DNA of 64,000 bases from Diaporthe sp. PMI_573 (lineage: Eukaryota; Ascomycota; Sordariomycetes; Diaporthales; Diaporthaceae). The notes beneath the pieces were generated by a model. That model was not told where the DNA came from. It searched no databases and was given only the letters and a program-made list of their open reading frames with translations. Each line of letters opens with the position of its first letter. Within the stretch, counting starts at the first letter, position 1. The stretch is taken from contig JAJTUP010000026.1 of assembly GCA_021399435.1 (NCBI GenBank), positions 186,001 to 250,000 on the forward strand, written 5' to 3'. This document shows, piece by piece, positions 54,115 through 64,000 of the stretch. The translations under genes were made by a program, and so were the position numbers.

Positions 54115-55913
54115 GGCGCCTACTTGAATGTAGTTGAAAGTGCTTGAATCGAGAGCTCTGGTTAAGACAGATATGCTGCTAGTTCTTTTCGCCTGTACTG
54201 ATTTATATTTCCTTTAGTTCAGCGACTCCCATGAAAACACCGTACGTGTCTGCCTACTAACAATCTTTAGCCAAGTGGGTTGGCAAAAGGTTAATCAACA
54301 GGGCCACACTGTGTACACAAATTAACGTCAATTTGCGTGTTCCAATACAAATCGACTCATTTCTGCCTCGCAATTCCTGTTGGCGGATGGGATGAGCACT
54401 GTTGGCACTACCTGCGTTGCTTCTCGGCACCTTTGCGAGCGAGCCGGTTCGACTCGGCTGTTGGCACCAGTCAGCCCCACCGTGACCTACAAGATTGTCG
54501 TGCTCGGCAAAGTCCAACAGACAAGAAGAATGATCGTATGTGGGCCAAGCTAGTGAACAAGCTTGCACAGTGTTCGCCGTTGCTCGCTACCTACATGAGG
54601 GTACTGGACGCTTGGAACGTGGTGCTGAAGGATGGACGGACTGGGTCGAGACCTCTGGTTGTTACCTCGGTCAAGCCACCCTCGGGAATGCTCAAAATAA
54701 ACGCCTGAAGCGATCGCCTATTTTCCCCGGCATAGGGTACCATTGATACTCCAGTAACAGTCGTCCATTTGTTCCATTCACTAGTCTCTCTTGGGAGCTA
54801 AAAATCGAAAGCCATCGATCATGTACAGGGCAATCTCTTGGTACGTAAGTGACAGAGAATGAACCTTCAGGGTAGTGCTGTACTGTGTACTTGGCTATTG
54901 CAACCAGAGGCGGATCCTTTCGCTCAACGCTACGGTAACTTTCTATGGGACGCTGTGTTGGTTCCGATACTGGTCCATTGGTCACCTTTGAGGCGATGTT
55001 TATGCAGTTGGTTCTTCATTGTCGCAGCCTCATTCCACTGTTCAAGCACCCACCTGCTTTTTCGGATCATCGTGGTTTTCATCATGATTTTGATCACACC
55101 GACGTCGTCACTACGTACGCTAAAGCTCATGCGGTAGTTGCTCCGGCCACTAGGAACTCGCCCACGACGTACGCAAGTGCCATTGAGATCCTCAACCAAC
55201 AGTTCCACACTCCCAGACCAGTTTGTGGATACGATAGCTTGTCCCTAACAAATTCGGCCCCACAGCCTCGGACAGAATTTCCACATCCCCACCGATGCAG
55301 TTCCCCAGTAGTGCTCGGATAGTGCACGCTTATCAATCGTCTTGCACAGATCACTCTCTGTCAGCCAAGGGCCTGGTCCGGTTGGGATATCCGGGGCAAA
55401 CACAAGTCTATGCATCTCCACAAGCCAAGACTTTGTGCATGAGAAACAATGCACAGTTGGGTCTCTAGACCAGATCAGAAAGCAATGAAAGCATGTAGAT
55501 TCGTCTTGGCATCGCTCGGCCCCTGGCGAGCTTTCAAAATGTCACGAGCATGCAAAAGTTCGACATCAAATGAGGTAGACAGGTGTAAAGTACTTCTCAG
55601 GCACCAGCAATACTCGAGAATGACTGAAGGCTGAATGCTGGGGACCAACTTTGGAACAAGTTGATCCAATGACTTTTTATATACCAGTGATATTCAAACT
55701 GCAGCTATGCGAGTTCCTGATGAAGGTTGAACCACTAATCGATCAAAAGGTGGTTACAAGAATGTCTTGCTTGCCATACAATTCAAGTTCCCGGCCATTC
55801 CTTAGTTTGATGGCAACCATGATATTCATCGAAGAATGAAAATACCGTTGCCACAATCACCGCAAGAAGCCACTGCGTCGAACATCAATCTCAGTAGACG
55901 ACCTGCTATCGGC
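54115..55913. other. Unresolved region with coding-like fragments on the minus strand
   Basis: The first 450 bp are the promoter of the FAD oxidoreductase. Between about 54690 and 55670 several minus-strand stretches look protein-like (RLVFAPDIPTGPGPWLTESD near 55420-55360, VELLVEDLNGTCVRRGRV near 55206-55150, FSVTYVPRDCPVHDRWLSIF near 54866-54800). A GTGGGG...TTGTTAG intron (about 55245-55294) would join the first two in frame and remove a TAG. I could not build a full model or name a family. It may be another decayed member of the cluster. Confidence 0.2.
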
Positions 55914-56828
55914 TTACTCCCGATGCAGCAGGCTCGTAAATTGTCGTTGAAAAATTGAGTTTTCCATCTTATGACAGGCAGTTTCCCAATCAGTCGTCCA
56001 CTCTCTGTAGAATGGCTGGTACCCGAGAAGACCTCCCAGCCAACGCCCTACAACTACACCTGTGACGACGGACAAGGACTTCCCAAAGGGCACCCAACGT
56101 GGGAATGACAGGTATGAGCCCCCGGCATCAAACATCTAGTGCTCTTAGTTTCTATATCTGTGAGGGGAAACTTTGGTGTTTGGACACTTACACTCAGTAC
56201 TTGAAATAAGTTGACTCGCGCTCCTCTCACAACTACTTCATCCTGATAGGCGTACTAGTTCTCGAAGAACACTAGGTTAAGTTTGAAAAGCGACTCAGGC
56301 TTGCTTCCAGACAGTAAGAACACGGTTTGTTGGCCTGTTACGTCATTATGCCTTTTTAGTGGTGGGGGATACAATCGGTGATGAGTCTACGGGCCTACGC
56401 AAACTTCGCCATCTTCTGGACTTAAGAGGCGTGTCTGGCTATCGGCTTTGACACAAAGACGACCCTCGAGCACCTTAAAGTATTCCTCCTGCCGGGGATA
56501 GAAATGCAAGGGTGGTTTCTGTTGTGAAAGTTCTAACAGCCGAGGATGGTCAAGTTTAAAGACGATTTCGAAGGCAAAGGCGCGGTTTTTGGGAGGTTCC
56601 AATACTCGCGTGGTGATGGCACCTTTGAAACTGGAACAAGGAAATCAGCTGATGTTATCCAAATTTGACAGCGAAGCGCAGGGTCCCCACGGCTATTGAT
56701 GACAAGAGTTCCATTTACACCAATGAGTAAAAAGACTTGAGACGGGAATTTCCAAATACTAACGCTGTTATGAGTAGCTTGCCTTCAGCCTCGCTGACAT
56801 TGAGGGGCGCCCGCCTTTGAGCGGTCAT
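55914..56828 (-). pseudogene. Cupin-domain protein with two in-frame TAG codons
   Basis: Three exons on the minus strand (56764-56828, 56192-56630, 55914-56135; introns 133 and 56 nt) total 726 nt, giving 241 residues if the two stops are ignored. The sequence matches a fungal cupin family often found in secondary-metabolite clusters: RAPLNVSEAEGKLLI, RAFAFEIVFKLDHPRLLELS, PPLHFYPRQEEYFKVLEGRL (cupin motif with the metal-binding His/Glu), LLSPEDGEV, THHRLYPPPL, YQDEVVVRGARV, then MFDAGGSYLSFPRWVPFG and GGLLGYQPFYREWTTDWE. TAG occurs at codon 103 (56387-56389) before THHRLY and at codon 147 (56255-56257) after VFFEN. Both are positions where this family has Trp. No intron could remove either stop in frame. 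The remainder is well preserved, so inactivation looks recent. Confidence 0.78.
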
Positions 56829-57746
56829 TTCGATCAGTGCGTTGAAAAGGCTGGTGGTGAAACAGAATGGGAATCAAATTAGACGGCGTCTCAAGACTCA
56901 TTCGCACCTTTCACACGAGGCGGTCTCAACCATCCTGAAGTACAAGCCGTATCTGGACTCACAGGTAAATGTCTCGCCAAAACATTCCAATTCGGGTGTA
57001 TTGCTGACACGATTGCTGCCTGGGTGTGGTGTGAGCCTGCGCGGACGACATCCGCGGTCTTGTTCGTCAGGCCCGCCACCTGAATGCACAAGTTGCTGCT
57101 ATTCCAGTGACTAGTCTTTCCATTGATATTGATTGGCAAGTTTCATTTGCGAGAGACACATCGTGGACCAACACATGCATGCACTTAGAGCTACTACTGA
57201 TCCTTTCCGGGAGCAGTGCTATCAGGTCCCAGGCAGAGTGGATCGCAATTTGGCAGCCGTTCGCACCCACCCCTCCACATCATGCCCTTGTTCCCGCCAC
57301 GCATGGGTGGGTATCGAGTGAACTGGGGCTCCTGGGTCCAGGTGGACGCATCGCGCATGGGTACCTAGTGCATGAGCCAACAGCCTTGCCAAGGGCCATT
57401 CGGAGGGTTGCACTCGAGTTGTGGCGAAGGTTGGTCTGGTCAGGATGGGTAATGCGGAGACTGAAGGAGATTATCGGCCCGTCGGCCTAGATTCTCATAA
57501 CACCAAGTGACCACAACCATGGATGTCTCCGCCTGCAGTTGGCGCGCTTCCCGATGTACTTTTAGTTGCAGCGGCCGACAAGAATCGACCTCGGCCCATA
57601 TCCCAGGCATTCACTGCATCGGACCTTCGGAACTTCTGGCAGGATGGCTGTTGCCGCAAAAGCTTTTTCGCTAGCTCTGGATCAAAATTCTGAAGCTCAG
57701 AGGGGGTGTGGCGCCCGGCTGTTAGATCCCGTACGAGCTAGCTAAT
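56829..57746. other. Intergenic region, no supported gene
   Basis: About 0.9 kb between the cupin and prenyltransferase genes. Minus-strand stretches near 56900-57270 are open for 60-80 codons in two frames, but I recognise nothing in them and found no joining intron. Confidence 0.4.
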
Positions 57747-58835
57747 TTACAATACATACATCATTTCAGGAGGATATTGAGAAAGCAGTCCGAGAAAAAT
57801 AGAACAACCAACTGCCCAAAAAGCATGTTTGAACCACCACCAACAGTTCGCTGAATTGTCAAGATCAACCTGTAGAGCCATGGCCCCCAAAACCACGCAC
57901 GATCCCATCATTGAAAAAAGGTAGTATGGGAGCTCAAAGTCAAAGTGATTTCCGCAACTGAACAGGAGAGCAAGCATGGCACTGAGTAATAGACCCAGAA
58001 ATGGCTTGATGTACCCTTGAAACAAGACAGCCGTACTCTTGAGGCCCAGCTTGATATCATCCATGACGTCCTGATGGGCATATATGCTGTCGCAGATGAC
58101 CGTCCACAGCACACAGGCCAGGAAGAGGGAAACAGCTCCTGTATCGACGAGGACAGCCCCCCATTCTGTGGGTAATTCCCACATCGTGCTCACGTCTTGA
58201 GGGTCTGCAAGTCTGAGTTGCCTGTAGGTGAAAGGCTGGTGGTTCAGAGCCACTAATCCAATGAAGACGCCCCAGGCCAGGCAAATGCCCAACACAAATT
58301 GAGCCAGGTGTGTGTGCCGCTTTGCCCATGGGTAATAGATGATGAACACGATGTTGGGAGCAGCATACCAAACAGCGCCAGCCGGGAAACAGGTCCACAG
58401 AATTGCAAATGCTCCAACGGCTTGCGATGCGGCGAACAACAGCGCGGAGTATCGAGAGATCGCGCCACGGGGGATCGGTCTCTGGCGTGTGCGGCCAACG
58501 GCGCGGTCGAACGGCTCATCCACAATGTCATTCCATGCATGAGCGGCGTTTGATAAAAAGAAGCTTCCAATCAGAAGCAGAAAACATGCTCGGCATGTCG
58601 CTAAAAGCGGTGCGCGGGTCACGATGCCCCCTAGGACGGCACCGAAAAGATGAGGGAAGTAGATGAGGAAAACACCGGCAGGGGGGCTCAGACGGGCAAG
58701 TTGCACATATGGAACCCACGACGGAGGCATCATGGACACCCAGGCTCCCGTGTGGTGGCCTCCATACTGCTGAGCTAGAGCCGCATTTTCCGAAGAAGAC
58801 TGCTGTTGAGGGCGCGAAGAAGCTTTGCCTGACAT
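57747..58835 (-). CDS. UbiA-family aromatic prenyltransferase
   Basis: Single-exon gene of 362 residues, intact. UbiA enzymes are integral membrane proteins that transfer a prenyl chain from a diphosphate to an aromatic or related acceptor. The two Mg2+-diphosphate motifs are present: NDIVDEPFD at residues 102-110, followed by the basic TRQRPIPRG loop, and DSIYAHQDVMDD at 249-260, followed by KLGLKSTAVLFQ. About eight or nine hydrophobic helices are visible (for example FLIYFPHLFGAVLGG, ACFLLLIGSFFLSNAA, FVLGICLAWGVFIGLVAL). The short polar N-terminus lacks a clear mitochondrial presequence. Together with the cluster context this favours a secondary-metabolism (meroterpenoid-type) enzyme over Coq2 of ubiquinone synthesis. 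It is transcribed divergently from the short-chain reductase. The acceptor and chain length are unknown. Confidence 0.9.
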   Translation of the reverse strand: MSGKASSRPQQQSSSENAALAQQYGGHHTGAWVSMMPPSWVPYVQLARLSPPAGVFLIYFPHLFGAVLGGIVTRAPLLATCRACFLLLIGSFFLSNAAHAWNDIVDEPFDRAVGRTRQRPIPRGAISRYSALLFAASQAVGAFAILWTCFPAGAVWYAAPNIVFIIYYPWAKRHTHLAQFVLGICLAWGVFIGLVALNHQPFTYRQLRLADPQDVSTMWELPTEWGAVLVDTGAVSLFLACVLWTVICDSIYAHQDVMDDIKLGLKSTAVLFQGYIKPFLGLLLSAMLALLFSCGNHFDFELPYYLFSMMGSCVVLGAMALQVDLDNSANCWWWFKHAFWAVGCSIFLGLLSQYPPEMMYVL

Positions 58836-60143
58836 TTTGCTCTTGATGGTACCGTACAGTTGTCTTGCGGAAACTTGTAGAATATTGTGGTGACAGAGTG
58901 TATGTGTACTCAGAATGCTATGAAGAAAGGTGATGGATGCAGAGGAACAATTACAGTATTTGAGGTGCTCAGGTGAAGCAAATAACCCCAGTCACGCGAG
59001 AAGATGATATACATATTTCTACTGGCGGCACAGTGCATCGGTCTGCCTTCATGCCTAGACGCATCTTGAGTATCAAGTGGAGGCTCGACTCCTTGATTGA
59101 TGTCTAGGCGTTCCCAACGATATTCCTCGGTAATGAGGCTGCTTGCGCTATTTTCCAATCAGGTGAGGCGTCATGGCTGCCCGAGATAGAAGACAGGACA
59201 TGATGAGAATCTGTGGTTGGCTTCTCACGAATTCCAAGACCTCCACCAGCAGCTTATGCAGTCAATGTAATCAATATTTTCAGACCTATGCTCCAGACTG
59301 TACAGGAAACCAAGTGTCCCAATCGTTGTTCTTTTGTCCCGCCGGTCAATCCTCGCGGACTCGCGGGCCCATGTAGTTTAGGCACCTGTCCCAGCGTGAC
59401 CAGCCCTGGAATTGAAATTTTCCCTCAGCTTGGGATTCGCACCGGTGCAAACACTATCCCGATGCGGTGGACGAGGTAGTATTGTGATTGAAGCAAGTGG
59501 AACCTACGATGGTGGCCTACAACCGTGAGGTTTTTCTCCACATTGGGGTGTCAGATCCGCCGTGAGGATCATCTGCCAGATCCGGCCGCTGCAATGTTCA
59601 CTGTTGGTTCTGGTTCTGGTCGAATTTCAGTGTTGGTTCATTGTGCCTGCCAAGCCTGCGTACATGCCAACATCTGCACTCAGCCACTCTTAGGCTCATT
59701 CTGGCGTATGATCGGTTAAACCCTAACGGGCCGTCCCAGTCTGTCGGTTAGCCATTCCACCCGGGTTGCATTACAATCGGGTCAGGATGGCCCCGGGTTT
59801 CTGGCCCCCAATCTGCTGGCCGCGCGGATTTCGCCCCAAAATGAGATATGATCACATTGCAGATTCGCGCCGCGTTGCAAGCGAAGCGCCGAAGTGGGCT
59901 TGGTGTTGTCGCATCGCAGTTCGCTGCCTGCTTCTCCGAGCCAAACCCGGATACTACAGTACGGGCCGAATTTTTCATACAGAGGCAGACAGATTCGCTG
60001 GCCAAGAATCGCGATTGTCCGTCACCACAAATTTTACTCAAACTTTGAAGTCATCCGTTTGCTCACTTAAGCGTCTTGCTCAACTCATCCGCCGACTCGA
60101 ACAATCGCCTCTGCACGTTCAAGGCTCGAAAACCTTGCTAAAC
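58836..60143. promoter_or_regulatory. Divergent promoter region between prenyltransferase and reductase
   Basis: About 1.3 kb. Short overlapping open frames on both strands have no recognisable features. A divergent arrangement of two cluster genes suggests shared control. I could not identify a specific factor site. Confidence 0.45.
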
Positions 60144-61179
60144 ATGGCTGGGACTATACTCATCACTGGTGCCAATGGCTCATTGGCAATTCATGCTGTC
60201 CGCCATCTTTTGAAGAACGCCCCTGATTATACCTTGCTTCTGACCGTTCGCGATGTCTCCGACGGGGACCAAAATACTCAGGCTCTGCGTGCCGTAGTCG
60301 CCGAACGGTCCCAGCAAACTCAAGTTTCAATCCGGCAACTAGACCACGGTTATCTCAGCTCAGTGCACAAGTTCGCCCAGGACGTCGCTAAGGAGATTTC
60401 TGATAGCGAACTCCCGCGTCTTGCTAGCATTGTCTGCAACGCCTACTATTGGAACCTATCTCGCCCCTTGGAAAAGACAGATGATGGCTTTGAGAAGACG
60501 ATCCAAGTCACCCATCTGGCGCACGTCGCCCTGGTGCTTCCTCTCCTCGGCAGCTTTCATCCACAACAGGCAGGCCGGATTATTCAGTTTTCCACTGATG
60601 GTATTTTCCCTGGCAAGAACGGGTTGGAAAAGATTCCACCTGCTATTCCTGATGATATGGAATTGTTTGCGCGTCCTCCTCTAGACCCCAAGAATGATAC
60701 CTGGGCATACGGCTTTCAGAGATACGCAAACACCAAACTTGCCGCTGTCATGTGGATACATGCTCTGAACCGACGTCTCGAGAAGGTTAGATAAGACTCC
60801 CGCTATTATTTATGTTGAATTCACTGTTGACCCTTCTGGCTTGTAGGACCCGAATTTGAAACACATCACTGCCATAGCCGTCTATCCTGGCAGTCTTAGC
60901 GATTCGAGGGCGCTGCGGGTCAACACGCCTTTCGCGGTACAACTCTTGTCCAAACTCGTAGTACGACCTCTGAGACCCCTACTTCGTCTGGTAGATCCAT
61001 GTATTCGTACGTCAGCCGAGGCGGGTACAGATGTCGCCCGTCTCGCTATTAATGAGGCTAGTCCAAACGAGCGTGGTCATTTTGTCCTTCTAGAGAAATC
61101 AGAAAGCTCCCCTGACAGTCTGGACGAGAGAAAACAGGAAGAACTTTGGCGAAAGAGTGGCGAATGGGCGGGGGATTAA
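60144..61179 (+). CDS. Short-chain dehydrogenase/reductase
   Basis: Two exons (60144-60785, 60847-61179; intron 60786-60846) give 324 residues, intact. The SDR fold is clear: the N-terminal nucleotide loop is ILITGANGSLAIHAV, the Asn of CNAYYWNLS corresponds to the NAG motif (here NAY), the active-site region includes FSTDGIF, and YANTK carries the catalytic Tyr-x-x-x-Lys. Two details differ from the norm: the third Gly of TGxxxGxG is Ala (TGANGSLA), and the NAG glycine is Tyr. The C-terminal part (VYPGSLSDSRALR) has the PG loop. It resembles the 3-keto-steroid reductase (Erg27-like) branch of fungal SDRs found in metabolite clusters. Substrate unknown. An open frame extends upstream to 59766, but MAGTILITG at 60144 is the natural start. 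Confidence 0.88.
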
Positions 61180-63715
61180 GTCTCAGGACACTGCTCTTGC
61201 AGCAGGTCTGAGCTAGAGTCAAAAAGGAATTTCACACCAGGATTATGATCGGAAGTTGATGTCTCATGGAACATGTATCCTAGTCTGCATTCTTTCTTTT
61301 GGTTTTTCTTTACGTCTCCGTCCAGAAACGGAGTCATAGGCTCAGATTTAATTGTCAGAATGATATGTATTTATTAGTGTAGTTCAACGTTTGCGGAAGT
61401 TTGAAAAGATGTGGTTATTTTCTTGTCGTGCCGTGACACCGCTGTCTGCGTTTTGTTGCATCACATCTCTGTCAAATTTGTCTGCTTGCCAAGCTCAGCG
61501 TTGGCGCTACGTGTCTACTCATAGAAGCTGACTGTTGGCATGCATCTTACCTGGACGACGCTTAATTTTTAAGACGTCTACATAATTATTTCTTTTTCCA
61601 TACAAAGAGGAGAAATTCCGTGGGTTTTCAAAGAAAAGACTTCATTAATGTGCTATTGAATGACGAGTCGGTAAACCATCTGTTGAGCAAGCCTCCAAAT
61701 AGTCTGCAAAAATCAACTACCTAGGTAGGTACATAGATACCGTTGCCGCACAGCGGACACCCGAGCAAACCTCGTTTGTGTGCCAGAAACAAAAAGCTGT
61801 TTGATATCTCAAAAAAGGCATCGCTCGCAAGTTGAATACTGCAAGGGAAGACAGAACAGATATGGCATGTACTTGATCTCCCAAGTCCCGGGTCTGCCTT
61901 AGCCATAGCATGCGGCATGTGTCTTTCCAGGTCTATTTGAGCATATTCAACCACGAATTCTTGTCTCCGCTTGGCCGATAATCAGACATGTATAAGTAAT
62001 TAGTCAAGCACAAGAGAACCAGATTTGGGACAACCACTTGTCGAATACACTTCCGGGCGTCTCTATTTCCCCAGGTAGACTGAAGTGGTGGTAGCCTATC
62101 AAGACCGTGTGAATTTCCTGACACACAACCAGTCACTGGAATCTCTCAACTTAAAAATTGTCATGTGTTTATAACATACGGCACAATTCGTCGAACTGAA
62201 CAGGTATATACTCCATTGCTCCATGAACGCGTCTAACCTCGATGGAGTGTGGAACTGGCGATGTCTGTGCTCGGAAATTTGAGTGTCCGTCTGCAGGATG
62301 CTGATACTAGCTGAAAGGTTTGATCCCAGCTGAATGAAGGCATAGGTCTCATGCCATAGTATTTGAGACTTTCAGGATCAAATCAGAAGCCTTGCATATT
62401 GATTCCTGCTATCGTAGTCCGCAAGAGGCTATGTCCTTGTGTATATGTACTTCTCTTGCTTGACTCCTCTGATCAGTCAGCTGGACCAAGGGAAACACGG
62501 TATCTCATTAAATGATGCCAGAAGACTCATCCTGAATATATCCACTGAGTTGATTTCTCATTCGTGGAATCTTTAGTGAAAGCCAAACATATTCCATGTG
62601 TAATAGCGTCACTTTCCAGGACCGTCCTGTCGTGGTGAGGGCCTCATATACTGCTAGGAATCAGTTCGAGGGGGTAAATTACTTAGATTTTGCCAGAATG
62701 GTCGCATTGATTCGCTAGCAGTGGTCAAGATTCGTGTCACATCCTCAGCGGAGCAGGGCGTAGCGGCTTTGCTCTTCTCTTCGGAGGACCAAGTCAAAGA
62801 ATGAGGATAGAGATAAAACATGAGCACGATTTATCGGCGCTGATCAAGTTTTGACTTAATTATGTTTCAAGCCAGCCTCAGCCTGTCTCTGGCAGCATTG
62901 GGTCAGGTAGGTACGAATTGGCCCCTGTTACTTGAAGTGAGGCCTCAGCTCAAATTCAATCAAAGGTTGGATGTGAGATACTTATCAGCACTGTTGTGCC
63001 GCAAGTGACCTCTGATATTTCTGTTTCGCTACGAGCTCCCTGTGCACTAGCTGGTCTGTTGGTTGTATTGCAGTGTGCGGCTGCGTGAAACATCAAATAC
63101 TACAGGCATGTATCCTATAGATGTAATCAAACCTTCAATTAACTGTGAGGTAGCTTCCAAAATCAATTCATGACTTAGGTTGGGACAGGTTCTTGGATGC
63201 CCGACGGGAGCGAATGCGGCATATACCTGATGGAGGCGGTATTTCACGCACAACTCTGACATCTGGTTGCGTTCAGATGGTAAGCATTCGAAAGCAATAT
63301 ACTAGAAGCGATCGTTATTAAATCCAGTGAGCTGCAGATAAAACTTTTGCTACTTGTTCCATCCAATCTTCCCGTTTCCCACCTCGGCCCCAGCACCTCC
63401 CAGCCTCGTGTAAGTCAATGCCCAGCGCAGTATCTGATTGGCTCAGCTACATGACACACAAGGCTGCGCATGTAACATGCCTCAACGAGGTCTCATGGGA
63501 GTCAGTGTAAACCTGTGCAAGCCGAATGTTTGTTTCATATAAAGATAGAAGCGCATTCCCATCTATCGGAATACATGTCATCGTTGTGTTGTTGCCCATG
63601 TTCTAGATTAGTTCAATTACAACGATTTCATTCATCAGACTGTGAAAGACGAATCAAGTTTCATTGTTAGGATTCGATATCGCTTCATCCGATGTCAAGT
63701 AAACGTCCAGTCACC
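61180..63715. other. Long AT-rich intergenic region
   Basis: About 2.5 kb with no supported gene. CTACCTAGGTAGGTAC lies at 61717-61732 and CAGGTAGGTAC at 62904-62914. Small minus-strand open frames (61717-62136, 63047-63262) show no family features. Confidence 0.45.
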
Positions 63716-64000
63716 TCACGCAGTCTTTTTCTCAGCCTCAAGCAACTCAAGAAAAGAGTCGGTCATGCTCACTCTGAACGGGGTGTACTTGACCCCGAGG
63801 ACTCTCTGCGCCTTGCTAGTATCGATGGAATACACACCGCCGCTTTCCAGCTCCTGCCAGCCCGATCCCGGGGTGCCTTTGGGGATGCGCTCGCGCAGTT
63901 CGGGGATGCTCTCCCTCACGGCGTCCGCGACGCTCTGATAGTCAAAATGGTGCGCCAGGATAAACCGCTCACCGCCCGCCTCAGGTGTCTCAAACGCCCC
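63716..64000 (-). CDS. Extended-SDR reductase, C-terminal part (runs off the window)
   Basis: Minus-strand frame open from the right edge to a TAG-equivalent stop at 63716, 94 codons. The visible part reads GAFETPEAGGERFILAHHFDYQ, then LRERIPKGTPGSGW, then VYSIDTSKAQRVLGVKYTPF and a final helix FLELLEAEKK. This is the C-terminal substrate-binding end of an NAD(P)-dependent epimerase/dihydroflavonol-reductase-like enzyme (Gre2/ketone reductase group), whose members end with a D-x-x-K-A-x-x-x-L-G motif followed by a last helix. The N-terminal Rossmann domain lies outside the window. Its position suggests it is part of the right-hand cluster. Confidence 0.8.
   Translation of the reverse strand, partial: GAFETPEAGGERFILAHHFDYQSVADAVRESIPELRERIPKGTPGSGWQELESGGVYSIDTSKAQRVLGVKYTPFRVSMTDSFLELLEAEKKTA

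Noticed and set aside
54430..54460. GGTTCGACTC sequence resembling a tRNA T-loop
   Set aside because: No acceptor, D or anticodon stems can be folded around it on either strand.
52237..56828. Recoding of TAG as tryptophan
   Set aside because: Several unrelated intact genes in the window end at TAG with conserved C-termini, so TAG is an ordinary stop here.
59766..60143. Upstream in-frame extension of the SDR gene
   Set aside because: The SDR fold starts directly at MAGTILITG; the extension has no targeting signal or domain.

Overview
The window is nuclear DNA from a filamentous ascomycete (Pezizomycotina, most likely Sordariomycetes). Almost every gene needs short introns of about 45-150 nt, with GTAAGT-like donors, CTAAC-type branch sites and CAG/TAG acceptors. 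Coding regions are GC-rich, with GC-ending codons. The conserved proteins are typical of that group: an ARG-13/Ort1-type ornithine carrier, ARS2, an SRA/YDG protein, threonine aldolase, a secreted GH37 trehalase, Erv46, 14-3-3, Nsp1 and eIF2-gamma. I rebuilt the gene models by hand by splicing open frames. For each full multi-exon model, the exon lengths add up to a multiple of three.

Left edge (about 0.7-4.1 kb): a small accessory locus. A DUF2236/mpaB-like ER oxygenase (minus strand) is transcribed divergently from a class I terpene synthase (plus strand). The terpene synthase has an unusual N-terminal membrane segment and a 13-nt exon.

Centre (5.3-51.1 kb): a housekeeping block. In order it holds the mitochondrial ornithine carrier, a TspO/MBR protein, ARS2, an SRA/YDG-domain protein, an unrecognised multi-exon candidate, threonine aldolase, GH37 trehalase, a GNAT acetyltransferase, Erv46, a degraded stretch and gene-poor interval (25.3-32.6 kb), a SEL1-repeat protein, mitoribosomal mL59, DPH4, 14-3-3, the F1-ATPase inhibitor, Nsp1, a LAA2-like AP-1 accessory protein and eIF2-gamma. 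These genes are unrelated in function and are mostly arranged as divergent or convergent pairs.

Right edge (51.5-64 kb): a second accessory region that starts at a 15-bp minisatellite. It holds a secreted BBE-type FAD oxidoreductase, a cupin protein, a UbiA-family prenyltransferase, a short-chain reductase and the 3' end of an extended-SDR reductase that runs off the window. The set looks like part of a meroterpenoid-type secondary-metabolite cluster whose core synthase, if there is one, lies beyond the right edge. The FAD oxidoreductase (one codon) and the cupin gene (two codons) keep intact frames and splice sites but carry in-frame TAG codons where TGG (Trp) is expected. The prenyltransferase and short-chain reductase beside them are intact. 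This pattern suggests partial decay of the cluster, possibly by RIP-type C-to-T mutation. No tRNA, rRNA or CRISPR feature was found.
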